Positions 1-11,602 of a DNA stretch of 64,000 nt are shown here, piece by piece. The stretch comes from Plantago ovata. Lineage: Eukaryota > Streptophyta > Magnoliopsida > Lamiales > Plantaginaceae. The stretch is taken from contig CM051456.1 of NCBI GenBank assembly GCA_028274465.1, positions 66,078,753 through 66,142,752 of the forward strand, in the 5' to 3' direction. The notes beneath the pieces were generated by a model. It did not search any database. It worked only from the letters and a program-made list of their open reading frames with translations, and was not told the DNA's origin. The number at the start of each line of letters is the position of its first letter. Position 1 is the first letter of the stretch. The translations under genes were made by a program, and so were the position numbers.

Positions 1-26
1 AGACTCGAATGAAAGTGTAAAATACA
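1..26 (-). repeat. Type-A LTR fragment at window edge
   Basis: The reverse complement of these bases reads TGTATTTTACACTTTCATTC and on, which is the start of the type-A LTRs (18,216 onward) from their base 10. It joins directly to the gag frame of element C', so the first nine LTR bases are missing. The rest lies outside the window. Confidence 0.6.
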
Positions 27-403
27 GCACAAAGATCTTGAACCATTTTCCAAGCTTACTTAGCAGTTTTGGCACCCCACAGTTTGCACTGTATAGTATC
101 CGGAGTTGATCGAATGATGATGTTTCTTTCTTGGCCATCAAGACGGAATCTCTTGGCTTCGTCGGAAGTCCATTCCTCTGTTGGTTTTGGAACGACAGTA
201 TCAACTGGTTCACCTAAGATAGTTTCCTTTCCAGCTTCTGTGGTTTTATGAGGAAAACTTCTCTCAATCTTAGTGATCTTGATAGGTCCATCATTAATGA
301 CAGTAACCATCTCATCACTAATGGCCTCAACATGTAGCATCATGTTGTTTCGCCATTTTTCATAGTTTTCCTGCTTCAGCAAGGGAGCGTCTCCTAAAGA
401 CAT
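27..403 (-). pseudogene. gag N-terminus of Copia element C' (SIRE type), truncated
   Basis: The start codon at 403 opens MSLGDAPLLKQENYEKWRNN, nearly the same as the gag start of element C at 19,840. Copia gag forms the cytoplasmic particle; this N-terminal part is the DUF4219/UBN2-like region. The W in YEKWRNNM and the later KLWGAK motif are typical of plant Copia gag. The frame stops after about 115 residues (KLWGAKTAK) where C reads on (KIAKEAWKMVQDLC), and it is then cut by a type-A LTR at base 26. It lies just downstream of the primer site at 502-513, the expected place for gag. Confidence 0.8.
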
Positions 404-501
404 CCTGTCAGCAAAAGACTACCAAACTGATCAAGTGAGAGTGATTTACGGAAAGCACCTAAGGGGATCTAGGTTCAGTGCTGAAGGTTAAAGAACCTCC
501 A

Positions 502-513
502 GCTCTGATACCA
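502..513 (-). other. Primer binding site, tRNA-iMet (element C')
   Basis: The reverse complement is TGGTATCAGAGC, the classic 12-base match to the 3' end of plant initiator tRNA-Met. Two bases (AG) separate it from the LTR end at 516. It shows that the LTR at 516-2,074 acts as the 5' LTR of a unit running off the left edge. Confidence 0.93.
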
Positions 514-515
514 CT

Positions 516-2074
516 TGTTGGTCCCTTTAAACAACAAGAAAAGACTAGAGGGGGGGGGTGAATAGTCTTTTCAAACTTTCGTCGTTTAAAAACTTTCTTA
601 GCAAGGGCTTATTACTTTTCAGTAATGAGTTTGCTGATACTTAACTTTCTCAGCAAGTACTAGTTACTTTTCAGTAACGAGTTTTACTGATACTTAAAAT
701 CAGAGAGCGGAAGTCTTTGTACAATAAGTGCTTTGTCAGTAAGTGATAGTTTCAGAGTGACAGTGTACAGATAGATATGCTTTGCTGAAAACTAAATGCA
801 GTAAAATAAATCACACAAACACTTTTATAGTGGTATCTGAGAATGGCGTAATCTCTCAACTAATCCACTTTGTCCTTTCTAGGACTGAATCCACTAAGAT
901 AAGTTTGAGGTTCCTTACAACACCTATCTAGAGCGATTCGACAGAAACCAAAGCACACTTGCTTCGTTTCCAACCTAACTAGAGAACGAAACCTTGTTCT
1001 CCACCAAACTTGGGACTTGTAATCAGCAACACTATGCTTGATTAAGTTCCCACTGAATTTCACACCTGAAAGGGTGTTTTTTCAGTTAGAGAGGTTTGGG
1101 ATGAGATAACTCGATTATAACTTATTCAGCTACAACAAGTAATTAATCTAAGAAACAAAACTTTGAATACTTTGCAGTAACAAGTTTGATTGTTTCTGGT
1201 GTCAAGACTTGTTGTTGTTCGAAAGAAAGAACACTTAACTAATTTCTTAGCCGTGTATGTTCTACTTCTTCACAAGTAGCTTTTTCAAGCTTTAAGTCTT
1301 GGAACGGATCAATGGCAGTAAAGAGTATTGAAGGGTATGAGAGTTTAAGCACAAGTGAGAGTTTGATCACGTTGTTGACACACTTCAAGTCTTTGCCGGA
1401 TGACCTCTATTTATAGTGAATCAAGGGAGCCGTTTGAATTTCAAATTCCAAGTCTTTGTTCCTTAAGATGTCACTATCTTGCTTTTGTACTTTCAGCAGC
1501 GTCCTTTATTTGTCTTCTAGTCTTCATGTTCCTCGCGTGCTTACTTTGCATTTAATGTTCATTTGAATCGAATTCAAATATGAACGTTGGAGCGTAAATG
1601 CAAGTACTTTCAGCAAGGAGGTCAGATATGTATTTCAGCAAGTGGTCAGTCTCAGTTTCAGCAAGCACAACCTACTCTGTCATATAGATTTTCACTTATG
1701 CAAGTTGTTGCTGAAGTTTCCACTTTCTGAGCAACATGTGCCTTTGTAGATACCATCTTCAGAAATCTTCTTTAGTCTTCAGTCTTCGAATTCTTCAAGT
1801 TTCTGAACAGTTCTAATGCTTCAATAGTTTGTTTGTGTAAACAAAGTACATCATCAGCAAATGCTTCAATAGGTTGTTTTTCTTTTCAGAAAACAAGATA
1901 CATCATAAGCGGATAAAACACCTATCTAGCACCTACACTAAGTCTTCAGCAAACGTTCCTCTTTTACAATGTCCTTAAAATTCTAAATTCCTATGGACCT
2001 CAAGAGTACTAGTTACTGGACTTTCCTTAATTTAGCATGGTTAATTGCTCATCAAAATTACAAGTTTCCTAACA
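516..2074 (-). repeat. LTR shared by elements C (3') and C' (5'), 1,559 bp
   Basis: On the minus strand it begins TGTTAGGAAACTTG and ends GGGACCAACA, so the ends are TGTT..AACA. Its length equals that of the LTR at 19,953-21,511. A TATA-like box CTATAAATAG lies on the minus strand near 1,407-1,416. It carries many TTTCAGCAAG motifs. It is flanked by C internal sequence on the right and by a primer site plus gag on the left, so it is not a simple terminal LTR. Confidence 0.92.
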
Positions 2075-5000
2075 TCATTGACCAACACATCTTCCAGCTT
2101 TAAGACCCAGCAACCATGAAGGTTTCTGATCACATTTTGAGTTGTTTCCTCATTGCTGGTCTTTGTGTATTCAATGCCAGAGCCAATGGCAATGCTGGCT
2201 AGCCTCTTTTCTTCTTCTTGACTTAGCATTTTCTTGATCTCTTGCTGAAGATCTTGAGTTAGAAGAGAAATGTTTGGAGTGGCCAGAAGAAGTTTGGGCT
2301 GTGATTGGTCTAGCTCTTATTGCTTGAGCTATTGTTTGGTCATCATCATTATCATCATCTTCATTCAGATCTTGATGACTCTCAGTATGACAGTATTCTT
2401 GAGTTTCAGCAGATGTTCTTATCCTTTTCGGATTTGCTGAATTTCTCTCAGAATCTGTTTCAGCTCGTCTCTTTGAACTTTTCTCTCTTTCAGCAAGAGG
2501 TTCTCTAGGAAGTGGACTAGGCAGAATCAATGGCGCTTCAGCAGGGGTTTTCTTTCTTGAAGATTTTCTTTGTTTATCTTCCCCCTTAGACATGGATTGC
2601 ATCATTGGGTGAATGTGCAGAGAGAACAATTCATTGCAATTTTCAGCAAGTTTACTTAGGCTATTGTACTTAAGAATTATTCCTTGCTGATCTTCAGTCA
2701 GCTTAGACAATTCTTCTTTAATAATCACCAAGTTCTCCTCATGTCTGCGCTCATTTTCAACTTTTTCTTCAATGAAAGTCTGAGCCTTTTTCAATGCAGT
2801 TTTAACCAGTTTGAGTGCTTGACTGACATCTTCTTCATAGATTTTATGATGTAGACTTATGTCTTTCTGAGCTATTGTAAGAGAAGTTGTGCGTTTCAGC
2901 ACAGTAGCCAGTATTTTGCCTATGTCAAGCGGACTCTCAGCAAGCAATGCATCATCCTCTTCTTGGCATGCTTTGTGAACAGCCATAAGTGCCTTAATTT
3001 GGGGAGTAAAATCCTCAACACTAGAGAACGGCACTAAAGAGGGAGTGAGTGAATGAACTTTGAGCTCAGTAGCGAATTGATCATCATTGATCAGCAAACG
3101 GCTTCTTTCAGCATCTCCTTCATCATGAACAAGAGAAGGGGGAGGAATTGTAACCACTGGGGGTTCAACTTTCTTTGTCAGTTCTTCTTCGTTTGTTGAA
3201 AAATTGAAGAGATCTTCTTCGTCATCAGATTCTTCAAGGCCAGCAACCTTGGTTCCTAAATCTGTAGCTTCAATCACTTTAGGTTGAGTGGTTGCTGAGG
3301 GCAACACTTTAGACTCAACAACTGGAGTTTCACCAGCAGTAAGTGGAAGGGAGGGGACTTCCGTGTTCTTCACTCCTGAAGATTGAGCAATGTCTAGATT
3401 CTGCGTATGCCTTGCATGAATCTATAGACTGTTTTGAAGTGCTCTTTGATAATCTTCATCCATATCTTCATCATCAAGGTTTGGTTCAGTGACCTTGGCA
3501 TCGAGTAAAGTCATCATCACTGTTTGGTTCAGTGACCTTGGCAATCAAACTAGAGCTCATAAGCTGAGAATATATCAACTCTTCTGGAAGTATTGAATGC
3601 ACAAACGTCTCGAGTTTCAGCAGAGAAAGTCTCTTTTTCTCGTTGAACAGATGAAGGTGAAGATCGGAGAAATCCATCCTTCTGTACCTTTGCCAGTTGC
3701 TGACGGATTTAGCAACTCTGGTCAAGGTAGTTCTCTTGAAGTTTGAGTAAAGTTCCTCTGAACTTACTTCCAAATCTTCAGTGATGTGAACCACTTCAGT
3801 GGTATCCTTTTGAGCATGAAAAAGAATAAAATTAAGTTCAGGAAGGTTTTGGAAAATAGTTTTAGAGTCTAATACTGGAACATGATTTACCTGTTGAAGT
3901 TCAGCAAGCTCATGTTGCACATTTTGTTGTGATGGCACTATTTCCATTGCTTCAGGAGCTTGAGAAGCATCCTTGAATTTTTCATCCTAAAATAATTTTG
4001 AGTTAGATACAAGTACTAAGTTTTCAAACTTAGTTGAATTACCAAAAACTTCATCTACTTGTTGAACAAGAGTTGTGGATTCTGGTGCAGAAGTTTCAAC
4101 AATCTTCTGACTTGTATCTTGAGAAGTCTGTAGAGAAATGATTATATTAGCAAAAGATAGAGTTTCAGATAGTGAAGTTTTGCTTATGTCTGAGTTAACT
4201 ACATGCTGAAGAAGGGCAGGTGGTGACTCATTCCTTTCAGCAATGACAGCATCTTAATTATCTGGGACTTGTTCTTCAACAGACTTCTTTTCTTGCTCTA
4301 TTTGAGAAGGCTGTGCAGATTCAGCAATCTCCCTTGTCTCTGAAATGACAAGTTGAGCAGAGACATCTTGACCTTTTAGTTCACTACTAGTCATGAACAC
4401 ATCTATTGATTTGTTGGAGTTGTCATCAATCTCCAAATCCATTTGTTGGCTTAGTTCTGTCAGCACCAGCTGAACTTTGTCAATGGATGTTTTTGGTGAA
4501 CTAGGTCCAGTATTCTCAGCATCACGAGATGCGTCATCGAATAGTGTCTCTTGTGGTGTTTCAGCAACCTCTGGGACTTGAACCATTGCAGTCTCAGCAA
4601 CTGGTTCTTCAGCAATTACAGTTTCAGTAACTGCGGTTTCAGCAACTTGATGAGTTTCTTGTTCAGCAACCATCTTTTCAGCAGCATCATCAAGTGTCGC
4701 GTTTCTCAGATCAGTAGCAATATCACTTGCTGGTTCCAGAGTGTGGTCATCTTGATTATCTACAATGTAGATATCTGGGATTGGGGCAGGAATTTCGTTT
4801 CCACTGCCTTGTTGTCATATCTTAGTAGATGTATCAACATTGAGTTGATTGTTGAAGGCTTTTGCAAACACTTCAACTACATCTACTGGAGTGGCTTGTG
4901 TTTCAGCAACTCCTGGAGCATCATCCGAAAGATCATGGACAATTGGAACTGACTTACGAGCCAGTGTTTTCTTTCTTGGGTGAGTCTTTGTCCGTTTCTT

Positions 5001-5091
5001 CTTAGGGATGGGGTCAGCTAATGACGCTGCAGTTTGAGTGTCATCATCAGCTTTCCTCTTTTTCTTCTTGGATTTCTTTAGTTTCTCTCCA
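2075..5091 (-). pseudogene. Extra ORF downstream of pol, C-terminal part (element C)
   Basis: This is the distal part of the long ORF in the env-like position of a SIRE-type element. On the minus strand the main open stretches are 5,091-4,815 (lysine-rich, GEKLKKSKKKKRKADDD), 4,673-4,254 (acidic, valine/threonine/glutamate-rich), 3,947-3,486 and 3,373-2,171 (400 residues with predicted helix and an EDDDNDDDQTIAQ acidic run). Stops and frame changes separate them. A 42-43-base duplication containing GGTTCAGTGACCTTGGCA at about 3,480-3,543 marks one frame break. No signal peptide or membrane segment is evident, so an envelope role is not supported. Compared with the copy in element D, about 0.8 kb of 3' sequence, including the PPT, is missing, and the frame runs straight into the LTR at 2,074. 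Confidence 0.7.
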
Positions 5092-5096
5092 GTAGC

Positions 5097-6369
5097 TAAT
5101 GAACCGAGATTTGTCGGGTCCCGATTAATCAAATAAATTTGTTATTTAGCCAAAGGCAATTCACAACTACAACGAAAACCGTAGTGTAGCAGTAGAATAA
5201 CCTCGAGTGTCGATCTCTAAGGACTATAACTAGCTTTATCAAATCTAATTTAGAATATAAAAACAGCAGATGGTAAAGCAAAGGTTTTTCTAACAGATAA
5301 TGGAGATTGGTGATTGTATGATCCTTCAAAGCATAACGGGTCAATAATCATGCGTAAATTCCTCGGTCTTGCATGGAGATCTTTGATCAATCAATTGTCC
5401 TGTTGTAATTATTAAGCACTACGAAGATAAAGATACTGACAAGTCAAGCACTATTGTCCAATTGCGTTCCGTAATTATTCAACACTACGAAGATATAGAT
5501 ATGCATAGGTCGACGAGGGTCCAATTGTGCATAATAATTAATCAACATACGAGGATTTAGGCTGAGCCTTATCAACGAAATAAAGCAATAACACGGAGTA
5601 TAATGCGCGATATAGCCATTAGCATGATTATCTACCCTTCGCTAAGAATTCACATACTACCACCAACGATAAGTTTAGCTACTCATAGTTGTCATGCAAT
5701 CAACAGAAATCATAGAAGAAAACATGTTGAAAGATATATAAAAATAAGTAGAATAAACCGTAAGATTCAATGTTACCGAAGGGTGTCAGTCTCCGAAGAA
5801 TCGCGATCTTACAAGCTCCAAACTGCTATGAAAAAGTGTCTCCTAAGCTACGAACCCCCAGAACAGGCTCTGGGAAGTCCCTACCTAAAACTACAGAGAA
5901 AGGTGAGAGAATAGGTCTGGAAAAGTATGAATTTCGGAGAAAAACTGAGCAACTATATATAGGCTTCGAAATAGTGTGGGGCGATTCGCCCCACGTCCCG
6001 GGCGGTTCGCCCGGGAGTAAATTTCGCGGAATTCCGCGTTTTCGACGTGTTTTTGGATTTCTTCCCCTTTTAGGACTCGGTTTCTGACTTCTAATGGTCT
6101 TCTAACCTCCAGATTCGACCCCTAGACTCCAAATCCTATCCGGAAACCTTCAAATACTCCAAATAGGATTCTGGAACACCAATTCCTTGTCAACTTCAAT
6201 ATAATTGCCCGGAAATCCTCGTTTTTCAACCAAAACCTGTAAAATAAAATCTAAAGGGAAACGTGACACTATTCTAATAAAATGCACTAAAACATAGCTA
6301 GATTAAGATAGAGGATAGCTAAAATCGGTGAAAAAGACTCAAATGAAAGTGTAAAATACACATTCATCA
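5097..6369 (-). mobile_element. Solo LTR, type A, with 5-bp TSD
   Basis: A single 1,273-bp LTR related to those of element A, in minus orientation: it starts TGATGAATGTGTATTTTACA and ends GGTTCATTA, with the last G changed to A. Perfect 5-bp duplications GTAGC flank it (5,092-5,096 and 6,370-6,374). A minus-strand TATA, CTATATATAG, is near 5,950-5,960, beside GGGCGATTCGCCC-type palindromes at about 5,979-6,017. It splits the extra ORF of element C. A solo LTR with a matching TSD is the usual product of LTR-LTR recombination. Confidence 0.95.
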
Positions 6370-7505
6370 GTAGCAGCATCTGCAGCTGTTGCATTTTCAG
6401 CAACGGCTGTTGTACACGTACCTTGTTTATCACCATCTACAACAGTTTCATCAACAACATTTGCAGTTGTTGGATGCCTGTCTTGCTGACTAACACTTAC
6501 AACATCTGCAGCTGTTGTTTTCTTTGACTTCTTGTCAGCAGGCTTAGGTCCATTTTGCTTGTAGAAGGCTCTTCCCACATTGCATACTGATTTCTTAATC
6601 GGCAATGGGTTTCTCAGCTAAATCCTGAAGTGTTCAAGGATATAGCATATTTTTAGTCCATACATGACTGGGAAGGTAGGTGAGACTTTGTTGTCTTCAA
6701 CCTTTACCTTAAATTTAGTAACACAATCAACAAGTCTGTTGAAAATGTACTTAGCCCAGTTGACCTCAGTTTTGTTCTCATGTATATGCATCAGCAATGG
6801 CCACCTTCTCAAGCCTAATTGGTCAATTCCTCCAACTTGGGAGTCTAAGAATTTGATGAGTAGCAGAGCTACTAGACCAAGTGAATGGCAAAGATGCTTC
6901 CTTTTTACGTGCTTTGTCCAAGTCACGGGAGCAATCTCGCCTTTCTTCATTTCTGCATTTCTTACATCACTGTAGAAGGCTTCTATTTCTTCATCAGTGG
7001 CAGTGATGTCATCTTCAGTTCCAGTGGTTGGAATCTGAAAGATGTTGGCTAAATCAATCCATTTCATGATGATTTGCACACCTTGAACTGTGGTAGAAAT
7101 CACTTTTTCAGTGACTCCTTGTTCATCAGTAAGAGTTTGGATTTCTGCATTGTTGTAGAATTCCATAGCATCTAACATACTCACTTTCTTAGGGCGAGCA
7201 GTTATGAAGGAAAGAAGGCCTTGTTGAGTTATCAAGTTTAGTGCCTCTTCATTTTCTTCATCTAAATCTTGTTCATAGAAGTATTTTATATACTTCTCTT
7301 TGGAAAATCCGCCCCATTGCATCATCTGTTCACACTTTGCAGTGTCATGATATGCAGGAGGCATGGGTCTCTCCGTTATACGGTCGTTTTTCAACACAAT
7401 TTTCACTGTGTTGGTTGCCGGAGTTACAACCGGAGTAGTGCTTTTCCCAGCACTATCAGCTTTCGATGACTTTGAGGTCTTAGAGGACTGTCTCTTTGGA
7501 GCCAT
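6370..7505 (-). pseudogene. Extra ORF downstream of pol, N-terminal part (element C)
   Basis: The start at 7,505 opens MAPKRQSSKTSKSSKADSAG, a basic, serine-rich N-terminus. A roughly 250-residue folded-looking region follows, with conserved-looking W and H positions (e.g. WTKHVKRKHLCHSLGLVALL near residue 195). I do not recognise a confident family; position suggests the env-like ORF of SIRE elements, but no transmembrane or signal segment is visible. A single in-frame TAG at 6,618-6,620 (after YILEHFRI) interrupts a frame that otherwise continues through 6,605-6,375 until the solo LTR. The start is preceded by a TATA-like box at 7,642-7,658. Confidence 0.65.
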
Positions 7506-7641
7506 TTCTTATATAGCGGTAGAAATGTACGAAAAAGATTAAATTGCTTTTTGACCGGAGGTACAGTGAATTCAGGGCATAGGCTATAAAATTTGCAGAG
7601 AAAGGAAATGTGAGTTAAAGAATTTTGTCTTTCTCTAACTC

Positions 7642-7658
7642 TTTGTTTATATAGTATC
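7642..7658 (-). promoter_or_regulatory. TATA-like box upstream of the extra ORF
   Basis: The minus strand reads TACTATATAAACAAAG about 140 bases before the ATG at 7,505. The bases between look like a leader (pyrimidine/A-rich, no ATG before 7,505 noticed). This suggests a separate transcript for the extra ORF. Confidence 0.5.
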
Positions 7659-8083
7659 TCTGGTGTGCAAGAAGCTCAAACAGTTTTGAGTTCTCAGCAA
7701 GGGTAAAACAGAGATTCAACTGCGTTAGTGGAGCCTTTGCATTAAATTCGTAGTGGTCCACTAACAAAAACCGTCAGAGCACACTTTTTCTTTGTAATAT
7801 TAACCGTGAGATAAAAAACTACTTTAAATCAATGGCCACGATTGTATTTCATGTCATGATTAACAACGAGTTTATCTGTGCCACGATTAACGTCACAAAT
7901 TGATTTTACCTTGATTCACGGGATTTGATCCTTTTTACCGCAGCGCTAATTGCTTGCTGAAGTAGACAAGAATCTTTTCAGCGAATTTGGACAAAATTTG
8001 ACTTTGGCACTTACCTTTTTAGGTAACCAGCCTTGTATTTGCTGAAAGTTCCCCCTTAATCAAATATCTCATATTTCTTTAAG
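7659..8083 (-). other. pol to extra-ORF spacer, upstream part
   Basis: No convincing coding capacity. AT-rich, with scattered CAGCAA motifs. It separates the hairpin array (8,084-8,465) from the TATA-like box for the extra ORF. Confidence 0.5.
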
Positions 8084-8465
8084 TTAAAAGACATTTCTGA
8101 GTTCCCGTCTCAGTAAATTCTTTTTATCTTGAGATATCCTTTGGTAAAATCCGAGAAGTGTTTTTGTTCTTTGCTGAGTTCCCGTCTCAGGTTTTTCCTT
8201 TGATACTTGAATACCTGTTTCAGTATCTTTGATTGTCTGAATGCCCGTTTCAGCAATCCTTAAGGCTTTTCTCTTACTGAGTGCCCGTCTCAGCAAGTGA
8301 TCAAGTTTCTTAACAAATACCCGTTTTGAAGGAATTACTTGCTGAATGCCTATTTCAGCAATCATGTAGTGAACTATCATTTCTTTTAGAGGAAATCAGT
8401 GAAAGGATCTTTTATACAAGTAAGTATTCTTTGGCTTGCTGAATGCCTGTTTCAGCAATCTGCCA
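8084..8465 (-). repeat. Array of about seven short hairpins after pol
   Basis: On the plus strand the units resemble TTGCTGAATGCCCGTTTCAG with GCTGAA and TTCAGC arms, or CTGAGTTCCCGTCTCAG. Copies lie near 8,096, 8,171, 8,202, 8,231, 8,273, 8,338 and 8,435. Each can fold into a 6-7 bp stem with a loop of about 6-7 bases. A minus frame from 8,380 to 8,084 reads ETGIQ-like repeats through part of it, so coding use cannot be excluded. Confidence 0.75.
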
Positions 8466-8478
8466 ATTGTATCCCTTA

Positions 8479-11400
8479 CTATTGAGGTAATTCAATCAAT
8501 CCAAGGTTATACCTTAGCATTGCGAATCTATTATCTGGTAGGGGCTTGGTAAAGATGTCAGCAAGTTGATCATCGGTACCTACTTTCAAAACATCAATGT
8601 CTCCTTTTTCCACATGATCTCTAATGAAATGATGTCTAATATCAATGTGCTTTGTCCTTGAGTGAAACTTAGGATTTTGCGTGATAGCAATAGCACTTGT
8701 ATTATCATAAAAGATTGGTGTTTTCTTTGCGGAAATACCATAATCTCTTAATTGTTGCTGAATCCATACGATTTGAGCTGTGCAACAACCAACCGCAATG
8801 TACTCAGATTCAGTAGATGAATTGGCAACACAGGTTTGCTTCTTGTTGAACCATGATATTAATCTAGTACCTAGAAACTGACAAGTTCCAGAAGTACTTT
8901 TTCTATCAAGAGTTGATCCTCCATGATCAGCATCAGAATAACCAACCAATTCCAGTCCAGAATCTTTAGGATACCATAATCCAACATTGACTGTACCTAT
9001 GACATATTTCAGTATCTTAAGTGCCTTTTTGTAGTGTGATTCTCTAGGATTAGATTGGAATCTTGCACACACACAAACAGCATACTGAATGTCAGGTCTA
9101 CTTGCTGTTAAATACAACAAGGAACCAATGAGCTTCCTATACTTGTGTTCTTCAACACATTTATCTTCTTTAGTATAGCCCAATTTGGTACCAACACTCA
9201 TAGGGATCTTTTCAGGTTTTTCTTCCTCTTTGATTGTAAACTTTATGAGCATTTCCTTCGCATACTTTGCTTGATTTATGAATATTCCATCCTTGAGTTG
9301 CTTGACTTGCAATCCTAGGAAATAATTCAATTTACCCATCATACTCATTTCAAATTTGTCTGTCATGAGTTTGGCAAAATCATCATAAAGTTGCTTGTCC
9401 TTAGATCCAAATATTATGTCATCCACATAAATCTGAACTAAAAGTATTTTACCATCATGGTTCATGGTAAACAAAGTTTTGTCAACTTCACCTTTCTTGA
9501 AACCATTATCCAGTAAGAACTTAGCTAAGGTATCATACCAAGCTCTTGGTGCTTGCTTTAGACCATATACATCTTTCTGAAGCTTGTATACCATCTTAGT
9601 TTCTGAGGGAAGTTCAAAGCCAGGGGGTTGTTCCAAGTAAACTTCTTCAGCAAGTTCACCATTTAAGAATGCACTTTTAACATCCATTTGATAAACAATG
9701 AAGTCATTGTGAGCAGCAAAGGCCAAGAAAAGTCTAATTGCATCCAATCTTGCAACTGGTGCATAAGACTCATCATAGTCCAATCCTTCAGTCTGACAGT
9801 AACCTTGAGCAACTAAACGTTCTTTGTTCCTTGTTACTTCACTAGACTCACTCAGCTTGTTTCTGAACACCCACTTTGTACCGATAGCTTTCTTGCCTTC
9901 AGCAAGGGGTACAAGTTTCCAGACTTTGTTCCTTTCAAATTGATCCAGTTCTTCTTGCATTGCCTTGATCCATTCAGAATGCTTTAAAGCTTCTTCTATG
10001 GTCTTGGGTTCAATTTCTGAAACAAAGCTAGAGAACAAAGCTTCTACTTCTACGACATTTGCTTCTTCAGCAAGTCCATGAGTAGCAGATACTTTGGATC
10101 TAGTCACTTGGCGTTTGTCAATATCACCAATCATATCCGTAGAGGGATGATCTCTAATCCATTTATTAACAGGTTTTCTGCTCTTTGGATCTGGATAAGT
10201 TTGCTCATCAGCATGTGACTCTTCAGCATGTACTTGCTCAATACTACTGGTATTTTGTTGTATCTCTGTTGAGATCGGTTCATCAGCAACTGCTTGTTCA
10301 ACATTGCTAGATTGTGGTAACTCATCAGCAGGCACAGGAAGTTGCATAGTTTCAACAACATCCGGAGCAACTGCATCTTTTGCTGGAAATTCTTTGTCAT
10401 GAACTATATTTATCTTGTCATGACTTGGGGGAGGAGAGTCATTGTCTGAATCATCATTTAATTCAATTGACTTGATTTGCCTAGCATTGGATTCAGTTCT
10501 TTGCTCGTGTATGAGTAATTTCTTCATACAATCTGATATCTCTTCTTCAGCAGGCACTCCTTGTGACTTTTCGTAGAATACAACATGCACTGATTCTTCG
10601 ATCTTTTGTGCCTTTTTGTTGTAAATCCTATAAGCTTTTCTATGCAAGGAGTAACGAAGAAATATCGCTTCCTCTGCCTTTGGTTGAAATGTTCTTAGGT
10701 ATTCTCTACCATTGTCAAGAACAAAACACTTACAACCAAATACTCTTAGATGGGTGATGTTAGGAGGTCTTCCAACAAATAACTCATAAGGAGTTTTGTT
10801 GTATTCCTTAGTGATCATACATTTGTTTTGAGTATAATAGGCGGTATTAATCGCTTCAACCCAGTAAGCTTCACTTATTTCAGTGTCAGCAAGCATTGTT
10901 CTTGCAGCTTCTTTTAGGGTGCGATTCTTCCTTTCAGCAACACCGTTTTGTTGTGGTGTCCTTACTGAGGATAACTGATGTTGTATGCCTTTTGAAGTGC
11001 AATACTCAGTTATGTACTGGTTCACAAACTCAGTACCATGGTCTGTTCTTATGACTTTTACCTTGTCCTTTTTCATGAGTTCAAGCTTATTCAACAAGTT
11101 AGGTATTTCAGTCCTTGTTTCAGACTTGTGCTTGATAAATACAACCCAAGTGAATCTTGAATAGTCATCTACCACCATCAGACCATACTTCTTACCAGCA
11201 TAGCTTGTTGAAGAAGATTCAAACAAGTCCATGTGCAAGAGTTGTAAAGGTTTTGTAGTTGACGGTACTGCCTTGTTCTTAAAAGAAGATTTGGTTTGCT
11301 TTCCTTGCTGGCAAGCATTGCAAACACCATCCTTCTTGAAAGTGACCTTAGGTAATCCAACTACAAGTGCGTTTTTAGACAGCTTATTCAGCGTCTTGAA

Positions 11401-11535
11401 GTTTAGGTGACTTGTTCGTTTATGCCATAACCATGCTTTTTCAGCAAGGCAGTCGTGATCTGAGACAAGGAATTTTTCAATGATTGCTGAAGACCAATCT
11501 ACAGTGTACAAACCTCCTGATCTTCTAGCAACCAT
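8479..11535 (-). CDS. Copia pol: integrase, reverse transcriptase, RNase H
   Basis: An uninterrupted 1,018-residue frame. Integrase: zinc finger H38, H43, C72, C75, then the DD35E core with D103, D165 and E201 (35 residues between the last two). RT: MDVKSAF at 617-623 and YVDD at 703-706. RNase H: SDAD at 867-870, STESEY around 908, FYDNTSA with D944, and the Copia ending [20 protein letters not shown] motif before [10 protein letters not shown]. It makes cDNA from element RNA and inserts it. Low-complexity acidic spacer at about 355-450 links INT and RT. The apparent start lies inside the pol frame: a one-base shift near 11,608 separates it from the protease, so it would not be made as part of a normal gag-pol. 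Confidence 0.93.
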   Translation of the reverse strand: MVARRSGGLYTVDWSSAIIEKFLVSDHDCLAEKAWLWHKRTSHLNFKTLNKLSKNALVVGLPKVTFKKDGVCNACQQGKQTKSSFKNKAVPSTTKPLQLLHMDLFESSSTSYAGKKYGLMVVDDYSRFTWVVFIKHKSETRTEIPNLLNKLELMKKDKVKVIRTDHGTEFVNQYITEYCTSKGIQHQLSSVRTPQQNGVAERKNRTLKEAARTMLADTEISEAYWVEAINTAYYTQNKCMITKEYNKTPYELFVGRPPNITHLRVFGCKCFVLDNGREYLRTFQPKAEEAIFLRYSLHRKAYRIYNKKAQKIEESVHVVFYEKSQGVPAEEEISDCMKKLLIHEQRTESNARQIKSIELNDDSDNDSPPPSHDKINIVHDKEFPAKDAVAPDVVETMQLPVPADELPQSSNVEQAVADEPISTEIQQNTSSIEQVHAEESHADEQTYPDPKSRKPVNKWIRDHPSTDMIGDIDKRQVTRSKVSATHGLAEEANVVEVEALFSSFVSEIEPKTIEEALKHSEWIKAMQEELDQFERNKVWKLVPLAEGKKAIGTKWVFRNKLSESSEVTRNKERLVAQGYCQTEGLDYDESYAPVARLDAIRLFLAFAAHNDFIVYQMDVKSAFLNGELAEEVYLEQPPGFELPSETKMVYKLQKDVYGLKQAPRAWYDTLAKFLLDNGFKKGEVDKTLFTMNHDGKILLVQIYVDDIIFGSKDKQLYDDFAKLMTDKFEMSMMGKLNYFLGLQVKQLKDGIFINQAKYAKEMLIKFTIKEEEKPEKIPMSVGTKLGYTKEDKCVEEHKYRKLIGSLLYLTASRPDIQYAVCVCARFQSNPRESHYKKALKILKYVIGTVNVGLWYPKDSGLELVGYSDADHGGSTLDRKSTSGTCQFLGTRLISWFNKKQTCVANSSTESEYIAVGCCTAQIVWIQQQLRDYGISAKKTPIFYDNTSAIAITQNPKFHSRTKHIDIRHHFIRDHVEKGDIDVLKVGTDDQLADIFTKPLPDNRFAMLRYNLGLIELPQ

Positions 11536-11602
11536 AATAACCTTCTTTGTCTCAAAGTCTATAAGTTTACATTCATCACTTTTGATTTTGATGAAGTATC
11601 CT

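Noticed and set aside
6618..7505. Envelope protein
   Set aside because: Only the position fits; no signal peptide, transmembrane helix or cysteine pattern is visible.
8096..8460. CRISPR-like array
   Set aside because: Spacing is irregular, units are imperfect palindromes, no cas genes, and the sequence is from a plant retrotransposon.
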